Assembly: GCA_963978545.1 (NCBI GenBank) | Contig: OZ021723.1 | Coordinates: forward strand, 5,710,273-5,774,272 | Direction: 5' to 3' | DNA length: 64,000 nt | From: Linyphia triangularis | Taxonomy: Eukaryota > Arthropoda > Arachnida > Araneae > Linyphiidae | Shown: in pieces, positions 1 to 11,256 of the stretch | How positions within the stretch are numbered: position 1 is the first letter of the stretch | Layout: the number at the start of each line of letters is the position of its first letter | Made by a program: the position numbers and the translations under genes | Notes under the pieces: model-generated | Told to the model about the DNA's origin: nothing | Database searches by the model: none | Seen by the model: only the letters and a program-made list of their open reading frames with translations

Positions 1-74
1 AGTCATTTAGAATTAGAAATCGTGGCGAATGTGGCTCTTTATCAGAAGGAGTGCAGAAAGGTAACTTTCACGCA

Positions 75-324
75 CTATACTAAACTTCAACTTAACTAGA
101 CATCACTTAGACGGTAGATCGTGACAGTGCTCATAGGTATTTAATCCATTTTGGCGGCGTGAAAGCATAATGTTCGCCAAACCACAACCCTGTAGAGAAC
201 AAAAGGCTGTAAGGTTTGGCGAGAATTATGTCTTCACTCCGCCAAAATGGATTAAATACCTATGAGCACTGTGACGATCTATCATCTAAGTAATGTCTAG
301 TTAAGTTGAAGTTTAGTATAGTAT
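75..324. mobile_element. Fold-back MITE (family H), copy 1
   Basis: The two halves are near-perfect inverted repeats of about 110 bp: the left arm begins ACTAAACTTCAACTTAACT and the right arm ends AGTTAAGTTGAAGTTTAGT. A short loop lies between them around 195-215. No reading frame is present. A close second copy is at 17783-18027, which helps fix the ends. The transposase superfamily is not determined and the target duplication is unclear. Confidence 0.8.
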
Positions 325-325
325 A

Positions 326-1305
326 AAAAACTACTTTCTCCCACGCCTCGTGCTCAAATACTACATAGTCATGCCATTCAAATCACATATTTTCAGAAGA
401 AATTCTTTGCCTGGAGTTGCCAACATTAATTAATATATGTATTAATAGTTATTAATACAACTACTGGGGAAAGTAATACTTTTTCAAATGATGGCAAAAC
501 ACATATTTGACGAGTGCAATAGCACGAGTCAAATAATTTACCGACTTAGAAGATATCTGGCGACGGTCTACTTACATCTATTAAAAGTGAGCCAAGTTGG
601 CAAAAAATATTACGTCACTTTTATGACGTAACTGATGTCGCCAATTTGGCTTACTTTTAAAAGAGATATAAGTTTTCCGAGCCAAAGATCAGAAATCGAT
701 TGCGCTTTTTCTCATTGAAAATCAAAATTAAGTGGGTTGCCAGACCAACAAGTTTGTTCTATTTTTGGCAAGTTATGACATATCTGGCAATCGGATTTTA
801 GTTCAACTCATTCCAAGTCGATTTTTGATCAGTTTCGGCCATTTTTGCCACGGCAGACCAGTGGATTCCTAATCTACTCACTTTTCTCCAATTTCTATAA
901 AAAATTCAGAACGATGTTCGATGGGATCCAAAAATTGCAGTCGCCTCTCAGACTACAAGACTATAATATTTGAGCACGTGGCGTGCGAGAAAGTATTTTT
1001 TCACACTAGTGCGAAAAAGTTACTGACTCGTACTCCTAAAAAAAAAAAAAAAAAAAAAAAAAAGTATTACTTTCGCCACGATTTTTGATTCAAAATTATT
1101 AGAAAAAAGTTTAATTTCTTGCACGTTGTTATAAAAAAATATTTTTTGCACGGATTATATAAAAATATTGTATGCAACACGTGGAAAAATACTTTTCAAA
1201 ACTCGGTAAATTATTTGACTCGTGCTATCGCACTCATCAAATAAGCATTTTACCTCGTTTGAAAAAAGTATCACTATCCCCACTAGTTGCATAAATAACT
1301 ACTTG
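326..1305. repeat. Composite inverted-repeat region with a nested half MITE
   Basis: About 455-545 (with CACGAGTCAAATAATTTACCGA) is inverted relative to 1197-1300 (CGGTAAATTATTTGACTCGTG). A second inverted pair joins 329-370 to 955-997 (both carry the motif read as TATTTGAGCACG on one strand). Between them, 545-954 is the right half of the fold-back family F described at 6163. An A-run of about 23 bp lies at 1041-1063. I read this as a decayed, nested fold-back element. Confidence 0.5.
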
Positions 1306-2052
1306 AAGAGTTCTCAATATTTTAAATCCCTCAAGCAATTGGTTTACATAACTCAAAATCTTACACGATAAGAAAGTTTCTCAATGTTTTAAATATTTGA
1401 AGCAATCTGTTTTCTCGAAGCCTTTCGAAAAGGGATAGGATATTACTCTAACATTAAACAAACCGGTGTGTATTTAAAATAAATCTAACACCACTTCCAA
1501 GGGTACGGATTTATTTCAGGAAATAGTAATTTCTCCACAGGTTCTAAAATCCAATTTTACACATGAGTAGCAAAAAAAAAAAAAAAAATATCCAATACAC
1601 CAGAATAAATGAGTATAAAAGAGAAGATACTTTTCCACCAGAATAGTTCAAAATAATGACCAATGTCATGGTCAGTTTGAATAATAATAAAAAAAAAAAT
1701 AAAAAATAGCCCGATCTTTCATTAACAAACTCATAGAAGCGTGTCTGTGGAATTCTCCGAAGCCACGCGATCTCTCGTTCTGAATGACGGGGAGTGACGT
1801 CACATCCGGTGAGACTGTCCTCGCGTGACCATCTAATTCGCCTGACACTTCTTTCGGAGCAAGCCCCTTTTTTTAGTAGATTTAATCGTGACATCAGTGA
1901 AAAGAAGCAACCAACGCCTCTGCGATCTGAGGGTTGTTATCCGATACAACCAAACTCTTGATTCCGAAGGTCAACCCGGTGCCTGCTCAGGTTTCGACCT
2001 CTTTATCGGGCTGATATTCATAGTTCTGTCCTGCTAAGCGAAGGAGTCGTAT
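1306..2052. other. No recognised gene (apart from the GC pocket)
   Basis: AT-rich sequence with short homopolymer runs. Apart from the CRE-containing pocket at 1735-1880 I see no element, exon or RNA gene. Confidence 0.5.
1735..1880 (-). promoter_or_regulatory. GC-richer island with ETS-CRE composite motif
   Basis: A GC-rich pocket in AT-rich DNA carries a perfect CRE palindrome TGACGTCA at 1795-1802. Directly next to it is an ETS-like core, read on the minus strand as ACCGGATGTGACGTCAC. The animal composite motif is ACCGGAAGTGACGTCAC, so there is one mismatch. An open frame on the minus strand (1544-1894) runs through the pocket into poly-T-encoded Phe and has no recognised homology. It may be a decayed promoter or first exon. 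Confidence 0.3.
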
Positions 2053-2067
2053 TTCGAATTGAGCTCA

Positions 2068-2249
2068 GGCCGACCAAACGGTATGGTGGTTAGCGTGCTA
2101 GCTTCTAGACCGCGAGGTTGCGGGTTCGAGTCCCGTGTTAGGCATGGGTGTTTGTAAATGTATGTTGTCTTGTCTAATGACGAATGTTTCGGCGCATTAT
2201 AGCCTTCGTGTTGCTGACGGCGCTAGATAATCTGAAAACAACCAACCGA
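2068..2249 (+). mobile_element. tRNA-derived SINE (family 1)
   Basis: Full-length copy of the commonest element here. The tRNA-like head begins GGCCGACCAAACGG, with an A box around TGGTTAGCGTG and a B box GGTTCGAGTCC. A body with CAGATAATCTG follows, then a short AACAACCAACC tail. It is flanked by imperfect target-site duplications around TTGAGCTCA (2053-2067 and 2250-2263). The head resembles tRNA-Arg(TCT) or a related tRNA; this parentage is inferred. Confidence 0.92.
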
Positions 2250-2844
2250 TTCAATTGAGCTCAAAATGAGAAATTGCGCTCTAAAGTTCAACAACATCAT
2301 ATAGTTGATGGTAACTTATTGACTAACTTGGCGACAATATTAATGTTTCCCATGCGCATACGATCATTAAATTTCACCATTATGTGGGAGAAATTACCGA
2401 TAACCACCTGGTGACAATAACTCAATTTGGCCATCTGCAATTAAGTTTAAAATGAGAAATTCATGTAGTTGTTGCTAACTTATTGACGACTAATTTGATA
2501 ACTTTTTTTTCAAGTGCAGATACAATCATTAAATCTCACCATTATGCAGATCAAATTACAGAGGACCGCCGGGTAACAATAACTTAATTTGGCCAAACAA
2601 TGCAGAGTTGTTAACTTTTTTTTACGGATTTTTCACTTCTTTTTACGGTGTAGCGCTCTAAAGTTCAACCATGATTAATAAATACTCTTACATTACGATG
2701 AATGAATACGAGATACAATATCGACTATTATGCCAAAGTAACAATCAGCGAAAACTACGTAAATTTCGAAAGTATTAACGATTTTCAAAAGTGTTGGAAA
2801 ATTTTGCGAAAAGATATTTCGCTTGGGTCTTTTCCGAAAATTTC

Positions 2845-3024
2845 AAGACCAAACGGTATAATGGTTAGCGGGCTAGCTTCTAGACCGCGAGGTTGCGGGT
2901 TCGAGTCCCGTGTTAGGCATGGGTGTTTGTAAATGTGTGTTGGCTTGTCAAATGACGAATGTTTCGGTGCATTATAGCCCTCGTGTTGCTGACGGCGCCA
3001 GATAATCTGAAAACAACCAACCAA
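2845..3024 (+). mobile_element. tRNA-derived SINE (family 1)
   Basis: Full-length body with the same head, B box and AACAACCAACCAAC tail. The first bases of the head are decayed and the target duplication is weak (AAAAT-like on both sides). Apparent proteins across it are SINE translations. Confidence 0.88.
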
Positions 3025-4013
3025 CAGAAAATCCGTTGGAAAGTTGGCATCTCTGACAATGCAAATACAACCTATGTGCTTTGTACCTCAGTATTTGCAC
3101 TCAAAGTTATGAGTTGTATTGTGATTGGATGTTTTATGGTCCAAGTGCTTCACAAGAGTCACACTGAGAAGAAACGTTGTAAGTCCACCCGAAAATGACT
3201 TCAAGGAAATCTTTAAAGGTGGGGAATATGGAACTGCTTTGTATTTGTGTCACGAATGGGGGAAAAGACCAGGAAAGCTTCATGAATTGCATTTGCACTA
3301 TTTCAGTCCAGTGTCGATTGTGGGTGGTTCTTGTGCCATGAAAATTCGATATTCAACAACCATCCTTAGGTTAGGAGAGCAAAACTAAACACTTTTGACA
3401 GATATTTAATAGTATGGGAGAAAACCCGGAAAATATCCACTAAATAGTTAGACACGATGTGCATTTGAAGATGTTGATACCACGTTCCGGTGCAGTTTGC
3501 TCATGCGTTATGAAACCACAATAAGGTTTGCAGGATAATGTTGCTGAAATTTCATTAAAAACACCTGATATTCGGAACTTCATACGCCATAACCCGAAAA
3601 AGCAATTTCGATGCCTGCTTTAAAGTCATAGCAAGAGTTTTTATCTAATCAGGATAACGAAACCAGAGCATTTAACAAGTAACATGGCTTTCATGAAAAC
3701 TGAATGTTAGAAATTAAAAAAAAAAAAAAAAAAAAAAAAATTAAAATGGAATTGTAGAAAAAAGAAATGTAGTATTGAAGATTTTTTTTTTTTCATTTTA
3801 GCATCCTTCGAAGGAGACAATTTTAGGTACTTATGTATTATCCTATCGGCAGTTGCTGTGAGACAAAAAAAAAATAAAAAAAAATCATTAAACAAACTTT
3901 TTATCGCCAACGATTGACGGGTTAATACGTAACTAGCATAATTTTAAAATTCCAATCACAACAGAAAAACTTCTCTCAACTACTCCATCCACAAATTAAC
4001 ATCTAATAAGAAT
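3025..4013. other. No recognised gene
   Basis: Unique-looking sequence with A- and T-runs at 3716-3740 and 3783-3794. Short open frames on both strands have no recognisable domain. Confidence 0.45.
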
Positions 4014-5413
4014 TAGGGGTGTGGAACATCGCACAACTTTCAATTACACTGTATTACTGATGTGAATTTGTTATTTACCGTTTTTATATTTTTATCATTC
4101 GTTTAGAAAAAATAGCCAGTTTGGCGGTATTTTTTGCAATAATTCTGATACGGGTCTTTGATAAAAGGAAAGATAAAAAAAACTTCTCCAAAATAAGGTT
4201 TATGACGATATATTTTTCGACAATTTCTTTTCTTTTAAGTGAAAATGAGGAGAGGAGAAAAAACGATCGTTGATGAGCTATGCTCAAGCAAAAAGAACTC
4301 TGTGTGGAATGCATTCGTTTTTCAGTTTTTCACGCCATTAAAGCATTTTTATGGATATTTCGAAGGTAGGAATGTATAGAATTCTTTAAGAGGCATTACT
4401 ACAGCGATTAAGTAAAAAATTGTTAGAGCCTTTTTTTTAACAATTACTGAAAAACATGATTTTTTTAAAGGCAGCTACCCTAATCGTATGCAAGATTTTG
4501 ACGAAAACCTTAATGGCAGGTCCTTGAGACCACACCAACCCGCACACAAAATTTGAACATCATATGTCAATTTGTTCGGGAGTTATGCTGACCACGTACA
4601 CACACACAGTCACATATTTTTTCTAGATCCGTTTTAATTTTCAATTACCCATATGTATATATAGGGTAATGAAAGTATAGCATTCGATCAAAAATTTTTT
4701 TTTCTTCATATTTTTGCATTTCACCACGTTTTGAAGCATCCTGATTTAAAAAAAGTGATCTAGAAAAAATGTGTGTGCATGTGTGTAAGTGGTCAGCATA
4801 ACTCCCGAACAAATTGATCTATGATGGTCAAATTTGGTTTGCGGGTTGGTAATGGCACAAGGACCTACCATTAAGGTTTTAGTCAAAATCGCGCATGCGA
4901 ATAGGGTAGCTGCCTTTGAAAAAAATCATGTTTTTCAGTAATTGCTAAAAAACGGCTGTTATGATTTTTTTCAAAATCGCTGTGGTACGGCTTCTTAAAG
5001 TGTTCTAAACATCCCCCCTCCGAAATTCCTATAAAAATGCTTCAATGGCGTAAAAAGTTTGAAAAACGAATGCCTTCAACACAGAGTTCTCTTTGCTTGA
5101 ACACAGCTCATCAACGATTTTTTTTTTAATCTCTGTTTAGTTTCTTTTACATGAAAAGGATAATATACGAATTATTGATAAGTATATCGCCAAAAGCCCC
5201 ATTTTGGCAAAGTTTTTTTTTAAGGTTTTATTTTATTGATTTTTTTTAAAAAAAAAAAAAAAAAAAAAAGCCCATATAAGAATTATCGCAAAAAATATCG
5301 CCAAACTGGCCGTTTTTTCTAAACGAATGATGGTAATATGATAACGATAAATGGCACAAATCCACATCAGTAATGTAGTGTAATTGAAAGTTGTGCGATA
5401 TTCTACACCCTTA
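4014..5413. mobile_element. Large fold-back element (family G), complete copy
   Basis: An inverted-repeat element of about 1.4 kb. The left end reads TAGGGGTGTGGAACATCG and the right end CGATATTCTACACCCTTA; each arm is about 620 bp. A central loop (about 4640-4755) contains ATTACCCATATGTATATATAGGG. TA at both ends fits a TA target, as in Tc1/mariner-type elements. No transposase is present. Each arm carries an NRF-1-like core; in the right arm it is GCGCATGCG at 4894-4902. At least six partial or rearranged copies occur in this window. Confidence 0.85.
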
Positions 5414-6062
5414 GTTTGAAATTAGACATCTTTCCACTTTAATTTAGAATGACCCGAAGCTAATATTTGATTTATAATAAAGTGCCCTTTACAAACCATT
5501 ATCTCCCCAATTAAACAACGTTTTTTCCCATGGAAAAAATACATTAATTTAACAAATGCGTTATGTTAAACAATAGATGCACTCAATAAAAATAATTGGA
5601 GTATAGAAATCTCGGTATAACAGCAGGCTCTATGAACAATTGACACTTCACCCAAACCACAACCTCTAAAGAAATAATAAGTTATTGTATCTTTAATATT
5701 GCCATTCAATCTGAAGTTCAACTCCTAGTGTCATTGAAATAAAACTTTCGACGCACTTTCTTGAATGCGTCTTATAAATATTCGGCTTCTTAAAGTTGAA
5801 CCACCTCCTATTGTCAAGCGTTGAATGATTAAAATAAAGTAGAAAGGATGAAAAGAAGTTTGATACAATACACAGGATGCCGTGGAACGATAAAAAAAAC
5901 AACAACAACAAAAAACGAAGATGAGAAATCCACGCTGAGGTAGGTATAAAAACTTGATCTGCCCGTAATTGAGTTTTAGCTGGCTTTTGTGCATTGCCAA
6001 GTGGGAATATTATTTATTTATGGTAGTTATAGAAGTAGTTGATAGCTTGATAGATGACTTAA
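5414..6062. other. No recognised gene
   Basis: AT-rich, apparently single-copy sequence. Overlapping minus-strand open frames around 5693-6000 are not in conserved form and are interrupted by poly-Phe from T-runs. Confidence 0.45.
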
Positions 6063-6063
6063 G

Positions 6064-6162
6064 TCAGCGTTAACCACTACGCGGCCCGCGACAGTTTTTT
6101 CCGAGGCCCGCCAACGGCATAGAAAATAACAATAACACATGGAATTTGATTTTTTTTTTTAA
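6064..6162 (+). mobile_element. Possible hAT terminal fragment
   Basis: The sequence CAGCGTTAACCACTACGCGG followed by GCGGCCCGC and AGGCCCGCC resembles the terminal region of SPIN-like hAT elements. It is cut off by the family F MITE inserted at 6163. No partner terminus was found, so this is suggestive only. Confidence 0.3.
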
Positions 6163-6823
6163 TAGACAGAGAGGTGACTGCAATTTTTGGACCCCATCAA
6201 ACATCATTCTGAATTTCTTATAGAAATTAGAGAAAAGTTAGCTGATTACGAATCCACTGGTCTGCCTGGGCCAAAATGGCCGAAACTGGTCAAAAATCGA
6301 CTTTTAATAAGTTGAATTAAATCCAATTGCCGAATGCGCCATAGCTTGCCAAATAATGAGCATTTTTTTTTATTTGGTAACCCTCACTTTTTAATTTTCA
6401 ATTAAGAAGGTTGCAGACGATTCAGATATCTGGCGACTGTCTACTTGCATCTATTAAAAGGGAGCCAAGTTGGCAATAAACATTACGTCACTGATGATGT
6501 AACTAATGTTGCCAATTCGGCTTACTTTTAAAAGATATAAATTTTCCGAGACATAGATCAGAAATCGTTTGCGCTTTTTCTCATTGAAATCAAAATGCAT
6601 TGGGTTGCCAGACGAAAAAATGTGTTCTATTTTTGGCAAGTTATGACATATTTGGCAATCGGATTCTAGTTCAACTCATTCCAAGTCGATTTTTGATCAC
6701 TTTCGGCCATTTTTGCTACGGCAGACCAGTGGACTCGTAATCTACTCACTTTTCTCTAATTTCTCTAAAAAATTCAGAATGATGTTCGATGGGGTCCAAA
6801 AATTGCAGTCGCCTCTCGGACTA
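6163..6823. mobile_element. Fold-back MITE (family F), complete copy
   Basis: An inverted-repeat element of about 660 bp with ends TAG(T/A)C(Y)GAGAGGCGACTGC and TTTTTGGACC just inside. The long arms carry GGCCGAAACTGGTCAAAAATC, and the centre carries direct and inverted ACGT motifs. It is flanked by TA dinucleotides. There is no coding capacity. Matching complete copies lie at 24237, 35993 and 50019, with half a copy at 545-954. Confidence 0.87.
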
Positions 6824-7230
6824 CTAACTATATGAAACAGAACTCTCTACTATGTACCCGAAGAAACTATTTGAAGAAGCTTTTAGTAAGATGGTTTACA
6901 TGAAGAATAAGTACAGGAATACTTTATCTGAGTCTTATTTGGACAATTAACTAAGATTGGCGGCAATTAAATATTACGATAGACATCGTCTCTCTCTATC
7001 ATAAAATAAAATGAACGTTTTCAATCACCATCGTGTCACAATTGATATCAAATAAAACGGAGTAATCTGGAAGTACAGTTTAAATTGTTTTATAAAAAGT
7101 TAAAGTTCCATTGTCCCGTTGGAACAAAAGATTAACTTCTCTTTTAGACTTTAACTTACTAACAATGAAATTATTATTTTTTAATTATTTGAAGGAGAAA
7201 AAAAAATAGAATCAAATATCAAAAATTTGA
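6824..7230. other. No recognised gene
   Basis: AT-rich sequence between two MITEs with no open frame or repeat I can identify. Confidence 0.45.
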
Positions 7231-7535
7231 TTAAGGCGTCTTCTCACTTTAGGCACCTCGAAAATAGGCTATTTTCACGATTTTTTTTTCGAGGATTTTT
7301 GCAAACAATTATGGGATAAAATGGATCCTATATAATAAACACATCTTTCAAGTACAAGAAAAAAAAAATTTATTTTTTTGAACAATTATTATAATAAAAC
7401 AGTAGCATCGAAAAACCCGTGTAGAAATGTAACGTTGATGAAATTTCGGAAACTATCCGGCCGATTGTCATGGAATTTGAATGACATATTCTTCATAGTT
7501 ATGGCTATAGCGCATATCATCAGACAGTCATATCA
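7231..7535. mobile_element. TTAA fold-back MITE (family C), left arm only
   Basis: Starts TTAAGGCGTCTTCTCACTTT and matches the left arm of the complete copy at 15819-16552 as far as GCGCATATCATCAGA. The right arm is missing. The 133 bp tandem array begins exactly where the loop of the intact copy would begin. Confidence 0.85.
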
Positions 7536-7539
7536 TCAG

Positions 7540-8645
7540 ATCTCAGTCTACTATAATTACTACTACTCAGTCTACTATAATTACTACTACTCAGTCTACT
7601 ATGATTACTACTACTCAGTCTACTATAATTCTTCATAAATACGAACTAATTTCACTCGTTTTTAAAAAGTGAGGGAATTGTCCATTGGGTCAAATTGTCT
7701 CAGTCTACTATAATTACTACTACTCAGTCTACTATGATTACTACTACTCAGTCTACTATAATTCTTCATAAATACGAACTAATTTCACTCGTTTTTAAAA
7801 AGTGAGGGAATTGTCCATTGGGTCAAATTGTCTCAGTCTACTATAATTACTACTACTCAGTCTACTATGATTACTACTACTCAGTCTACTATAATTCTTC
7901 ATAAATACGAACTAATTTCACTCGTTTTTAAAAAGTGAGGGAATTGTCCATTGGGTCAAATTGTCTCAGTCTACTATAATTACTACTACTCAGTCTACTA
8001 TGATTACTACTACTCAGTCTACTATAATTCTTCATAAATACGAACTAATTTCACTCGTTTTTAAAAAGTGAGGGAATTGTCCATTGGGTCAAATTGTCTC
8101 AGTCTACTATAATTACTACTACTCAGTCTACTATGATTACTACTACTCAGTCTACTATAATTCTTCATAAATACGAACTAATTTCACTCGTTTTTAAAAA
8201 GTGAGGGAATTGTCCATTGGGTCAAATTGTCTCAGTCTACTATAATTACTACTACTCAGTCTACTATGATTACTACTACTCAGTCTACTATAATTCTTCA
8301 TAAATACGAACTAATTTCACTCGTTTTTAAAAAGTGAGGGAATTGTCCATTGGGTCAAATTGTCTCAGTCTACTATAATTACTACTACTCAGTCTACTAT
8401 GATTACTACTACTCAGTCTACTATAATTCTTCATAAATACGAACTAATTTCACTCGTTTTTAAAAAGTGAGGGAATTGTCCATTGGGTCAAATTGTCTCA
8501 GTCTACTATAATTACTACTACTCAGTCTACTATGATTACTACTACTCAGTCTACTATACTTCTTCATAAATACGAACTAATTTCACTCGTTTTTAAAAAG
8601 TGAGGGAATTGTCCATTGGGTCAAATTGTCTCAGTCTACTATACG
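7540..8645. repeat. Higher-order tandem array, 8 x 133 bp
   Basis: CTTCATAAATACGAAC recurs every 133 bp, at 7631, 7764, 7897, 8030, 8163, 8296, 8429 and 8562. Each unit contains three copies of a 24 bp subrepeat (CAGTCTACTATAATTACTAC...) plus a spacer with GTGAGGGAATTGTCCATTGG. Units are nearly identical; the last carries TATACTT instead of TATAATT. The Tyr-rich open frame across the first unit (7378-7638) is a by-product of the subrepeat. Confidence 0.96.
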
Positions 8646-9540
8646 ATTGGGATATACTGTCTCAAGAGATTTCCAGGAAACGAGAGAAATGAAAAACCTT
8701 AAATTCGCAGTGCACATCTTTTAATATATCAGCATAGCAACTTCTCATAATTAAATTTTAATCATGAAAAAGTATTGTTGGTTAAATTGTCCATAAAAAT
8801 ATTCAAGCTGAATATTCATTCAGAAAGAACTATGTCTCTAATGATTTCGGATGGTATTCAAACTCCGTTTTAGGCAGTCCCCCATCAAAACAAAACGCAA
8901 AGGCCTCGCGTGTGTCCCGTCCCTCACGAATCATCAAAACAACAAAATTAATAAGCATCCGCGCGGGTCCATTAGGATAGTTGGCGTGACAATTTTTTTT
9001 GTTCCCACGAACGCATCATTTTTCTACGAAACGGTTTTTTCAGGGTTAAACCTCACTGAACGTTACCTTATCCCATTATATTTGGCCGTGTAAACACCAT
9101 AATGCAAACTCACATTTCTTAAAATGAGTAATTTCCAACGCATTATGCAAATGGATCTGCTGTTTGCCAAAACGACATATTTGCGTTGTATATGATCGGC
9201 TGGGTTTGGTTGTGTTTAAAATTTATTTGGCGCAAGGGCATATGACCGGCTGGATAAACCACAAATATAGATCATTTCAGTCTTTTAGCTAGTTTTGGTA
9301 TGTAATATTTTCTCGACAATTACGTAAAATATCTTTGCGGGCTCTCGAGAAAAAAATTTCTATTAGGCTACGCCAAACGATTTTGATAACTGTTATTAAA
9401 TAAGTGCTATTTGATAACTGTTATTACACAGCTGTTATTAGATCTGTAGTCATAAATGTATGTTCATGAATTTGAAATAAATTACTGCTTGGGATAGAGA
9501 GGCAGTGCTCATTTCTGTTTAATGAATTTTTTTATGAGTC
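8646..9540. other. No recognised gene
   Basis: Mixed sequence. An 80-codon open frame at 8851-9093 has no recognisable motif. Local direct repeats TGATAACTGTTATTA occur at 9387-9430. Confidence 0.45.
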
Positions 9541-9541
9541 A

Positions 9542-9573
9542 TTCAGAGAAAAGGATTAATCCTTTTCTCTGAA
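9542..9573. repeat. Perfect 32 bp palindrome
   Basis: The arm TTCAGAGAAAAGGATT is followed at once by its exact reverse complement, with no loop. A weaker inverted pair (GGGTCTTTCGGAAAAGACTC) lies just downstream at 9601-9620. Confidence 0.9.
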
Positions 9574-9638
9574 CGACTCTCTGAAGTCTCTGTAGTTAAA
9601 GGGTCTTTCGGAAAAGACTCTCTAACTATGAAATGAGC

Positions 9639-10590
9639 TAGGGCTGTGGAACATCTAACAACTTTCAATTACACTATAATACTGACGTGGATTTGTGTCA
9701 TTTACCATTTTTTATATTTTCGTCATTCATTTAGTAAAAATGGCCAGTTAGGCGAAATTTTTTACGATAATGCTTGCATGGGTCTAATAATAATATTAAT
9801 AAAAAAAACACACACCTTTCGCCAAAATAGTGATTTTGGTGATATACTTTCCGATAATCCTTATATTATCCGTTGTTATACACTGTTAAAAAAAATTGTC
9901 CACCATGCACCAAAATTTGGTTCCCATTTAGCTGCCACCAACATTTGGTGCTTAGTTTCGCGATTTAATGGTGCTTACGGTCCGAGGTTGCACCATTAAA
10001 TCGTGAAACTAAGCACCAAATGTTGGTGGCAGCTAAATGGGAACCAATTTTTGTTGCAAGGTGGAACAAAATTTTTAACAGTGTAAATGAAACTGAAGGA
10101 AGAAGAAAAAACAGTCGTTGACGAAGTATGCTCAAGAAAAGAGAACTCTGTGTTAAAGGCATTCGTTTTTTAGCTTTTTACACCATTTAAGCATTTTTAT
10201 TGGAATTTCAGAGGTGGGGATGTTTAAAACACCTTAAGAGGCATTACCACAACGATTTTTATCAAAATCGTTGGAGCCGATTTTTAGCAATTTCATATTC
10301 GCAAGCGCAATTTTGACGAAAACCTTAATTTTAGGTCCTTGTGCCATCACCAACCCTCACACAAAATTTGAATAGAGTAGGTAAATTTAATCGGGAGTTA
10401 TGCTGACCACATACACACAGACAGGCATTTTTTATCGATCACTTTTTGGAAATCAGATCTTCAAAAATGGGAAGAAATGCAAAAAATAAGAAGAAGAAAA
10501 AAAGAAAGAAAAAAAAATCTAATTTTTTTTTTACCGAATGCTATACTTTTATTACTCTATGTATGCATTTGGGTAATTGAAAGTAAAAAA
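9639..10590. mobile_element. Family G fold-back element, left portion
   Basis: Begins TAGGGCTGTGGAACATC and follows the family G left arm into the central loop (GCATTTGGGTAATTGAAAG near 10565), without the right arm. It is interrupted by a separate TA-flanked palindromic MITE at 9891-10083. Confidence 0.75.
9891..10083. mobile_element. TA-flanked palindromic MITE
   Basis: Nearly the whole element is an inverted repeat: CACTGTTAAAAAAAATTGTCC at the left, complementary to GGAACAAAATTTTTAACAGTG at the right, around a short centre near 9972-9985. TA at 9889-9890 and at 10084-10085 fits a Tc1/mariner-type target duplication. Similar peptides in ORFs on both strands arise from the palindrome and are not genes. 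Confidence 0.9.
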
Positions 10591-10727
10591 AAAAATAAAC
10601 TGCGAAACAGTGAAAGTTAGAAAGATGAGACAATGATCCCACAATAGTATGTGTAAGGTGTTGCAACAGTCAACAATTTATGGTCACTTACACAATCCCT
10701 TTCCTGCCTGTCTGCACTTCCGACACT

Positions 10728-10952
10728 TTAACCTTTAACTGCTGTGGTAAGGTGATTTGAGGTTTTTGGTGCAAGAGCAACACATGGTCTATCTTGCGTC
10801 AAATAAATTGGTAAACATCAATTTAAAGTTTAAGAAACATAGTATCAGAAAAATTTATATAAAAGTCAAAGATGAGATATTTTAGGGGGTGGAAACATTC
10901 CACAAAAAATGACTCGCGGTCTGTCAGACCGCTTACAGCAGTTGAGGGTTAA
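10728..10952. mobile_element. TTAA-flanked MITE
   Basis: The left end TTAACCTTTAACTGCTGT is inverted relative to the right end ACAGCAGTTGAGGGTTAA, with TTAA at both borders, the piggyBac-type target. A perfect small palindrome GCGGTCTGTCAGACCGC lies near the right end (10917-10933). Non-coding. Confidence 0.8.
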
Positions 10953-11256
10953 AATATATCAAAAACCAGTTTGAATGGAATTTAATTCGCACTTATTCCA
11001 TTCAATCCATATGTACAGATAAACTAACTCGATGCTAAAATTTTGAAATTTTTAATTTGTTTGACGTTTGAGGAAAGCGACTTCATGGATTACATCTTGA
11101 ATAGAAATTAAAAATTACCAGACAATAAGATACTCATTTTCTATATTCCCCAGTGATTTTGAGCTGAAATTGCATGATGGCAAGTGGATCTCTGCGGTAA
11201 TAATAGCGTGTGTAAAACAGCTTTTCAATGACAACCTTTAAATCTGATAGAAGGTA

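Noticed and set aside
7378..7638. Tyr-rich protein with YYSVYYN repeats
   Set aside because: Product of the 24 bp subrepeat; other units carry stops in this frame.
7540..8645. CRISPR-like array
   Set aside because: Units are contiguous 133 bp tandem repeats with no variable spacers, in a eukaryotic context.
9646..10162. Peptide HLAATNIWCLVSRFNG on both strands
   Set aside because: Produced by the palindromic MITE at 9891-10083.
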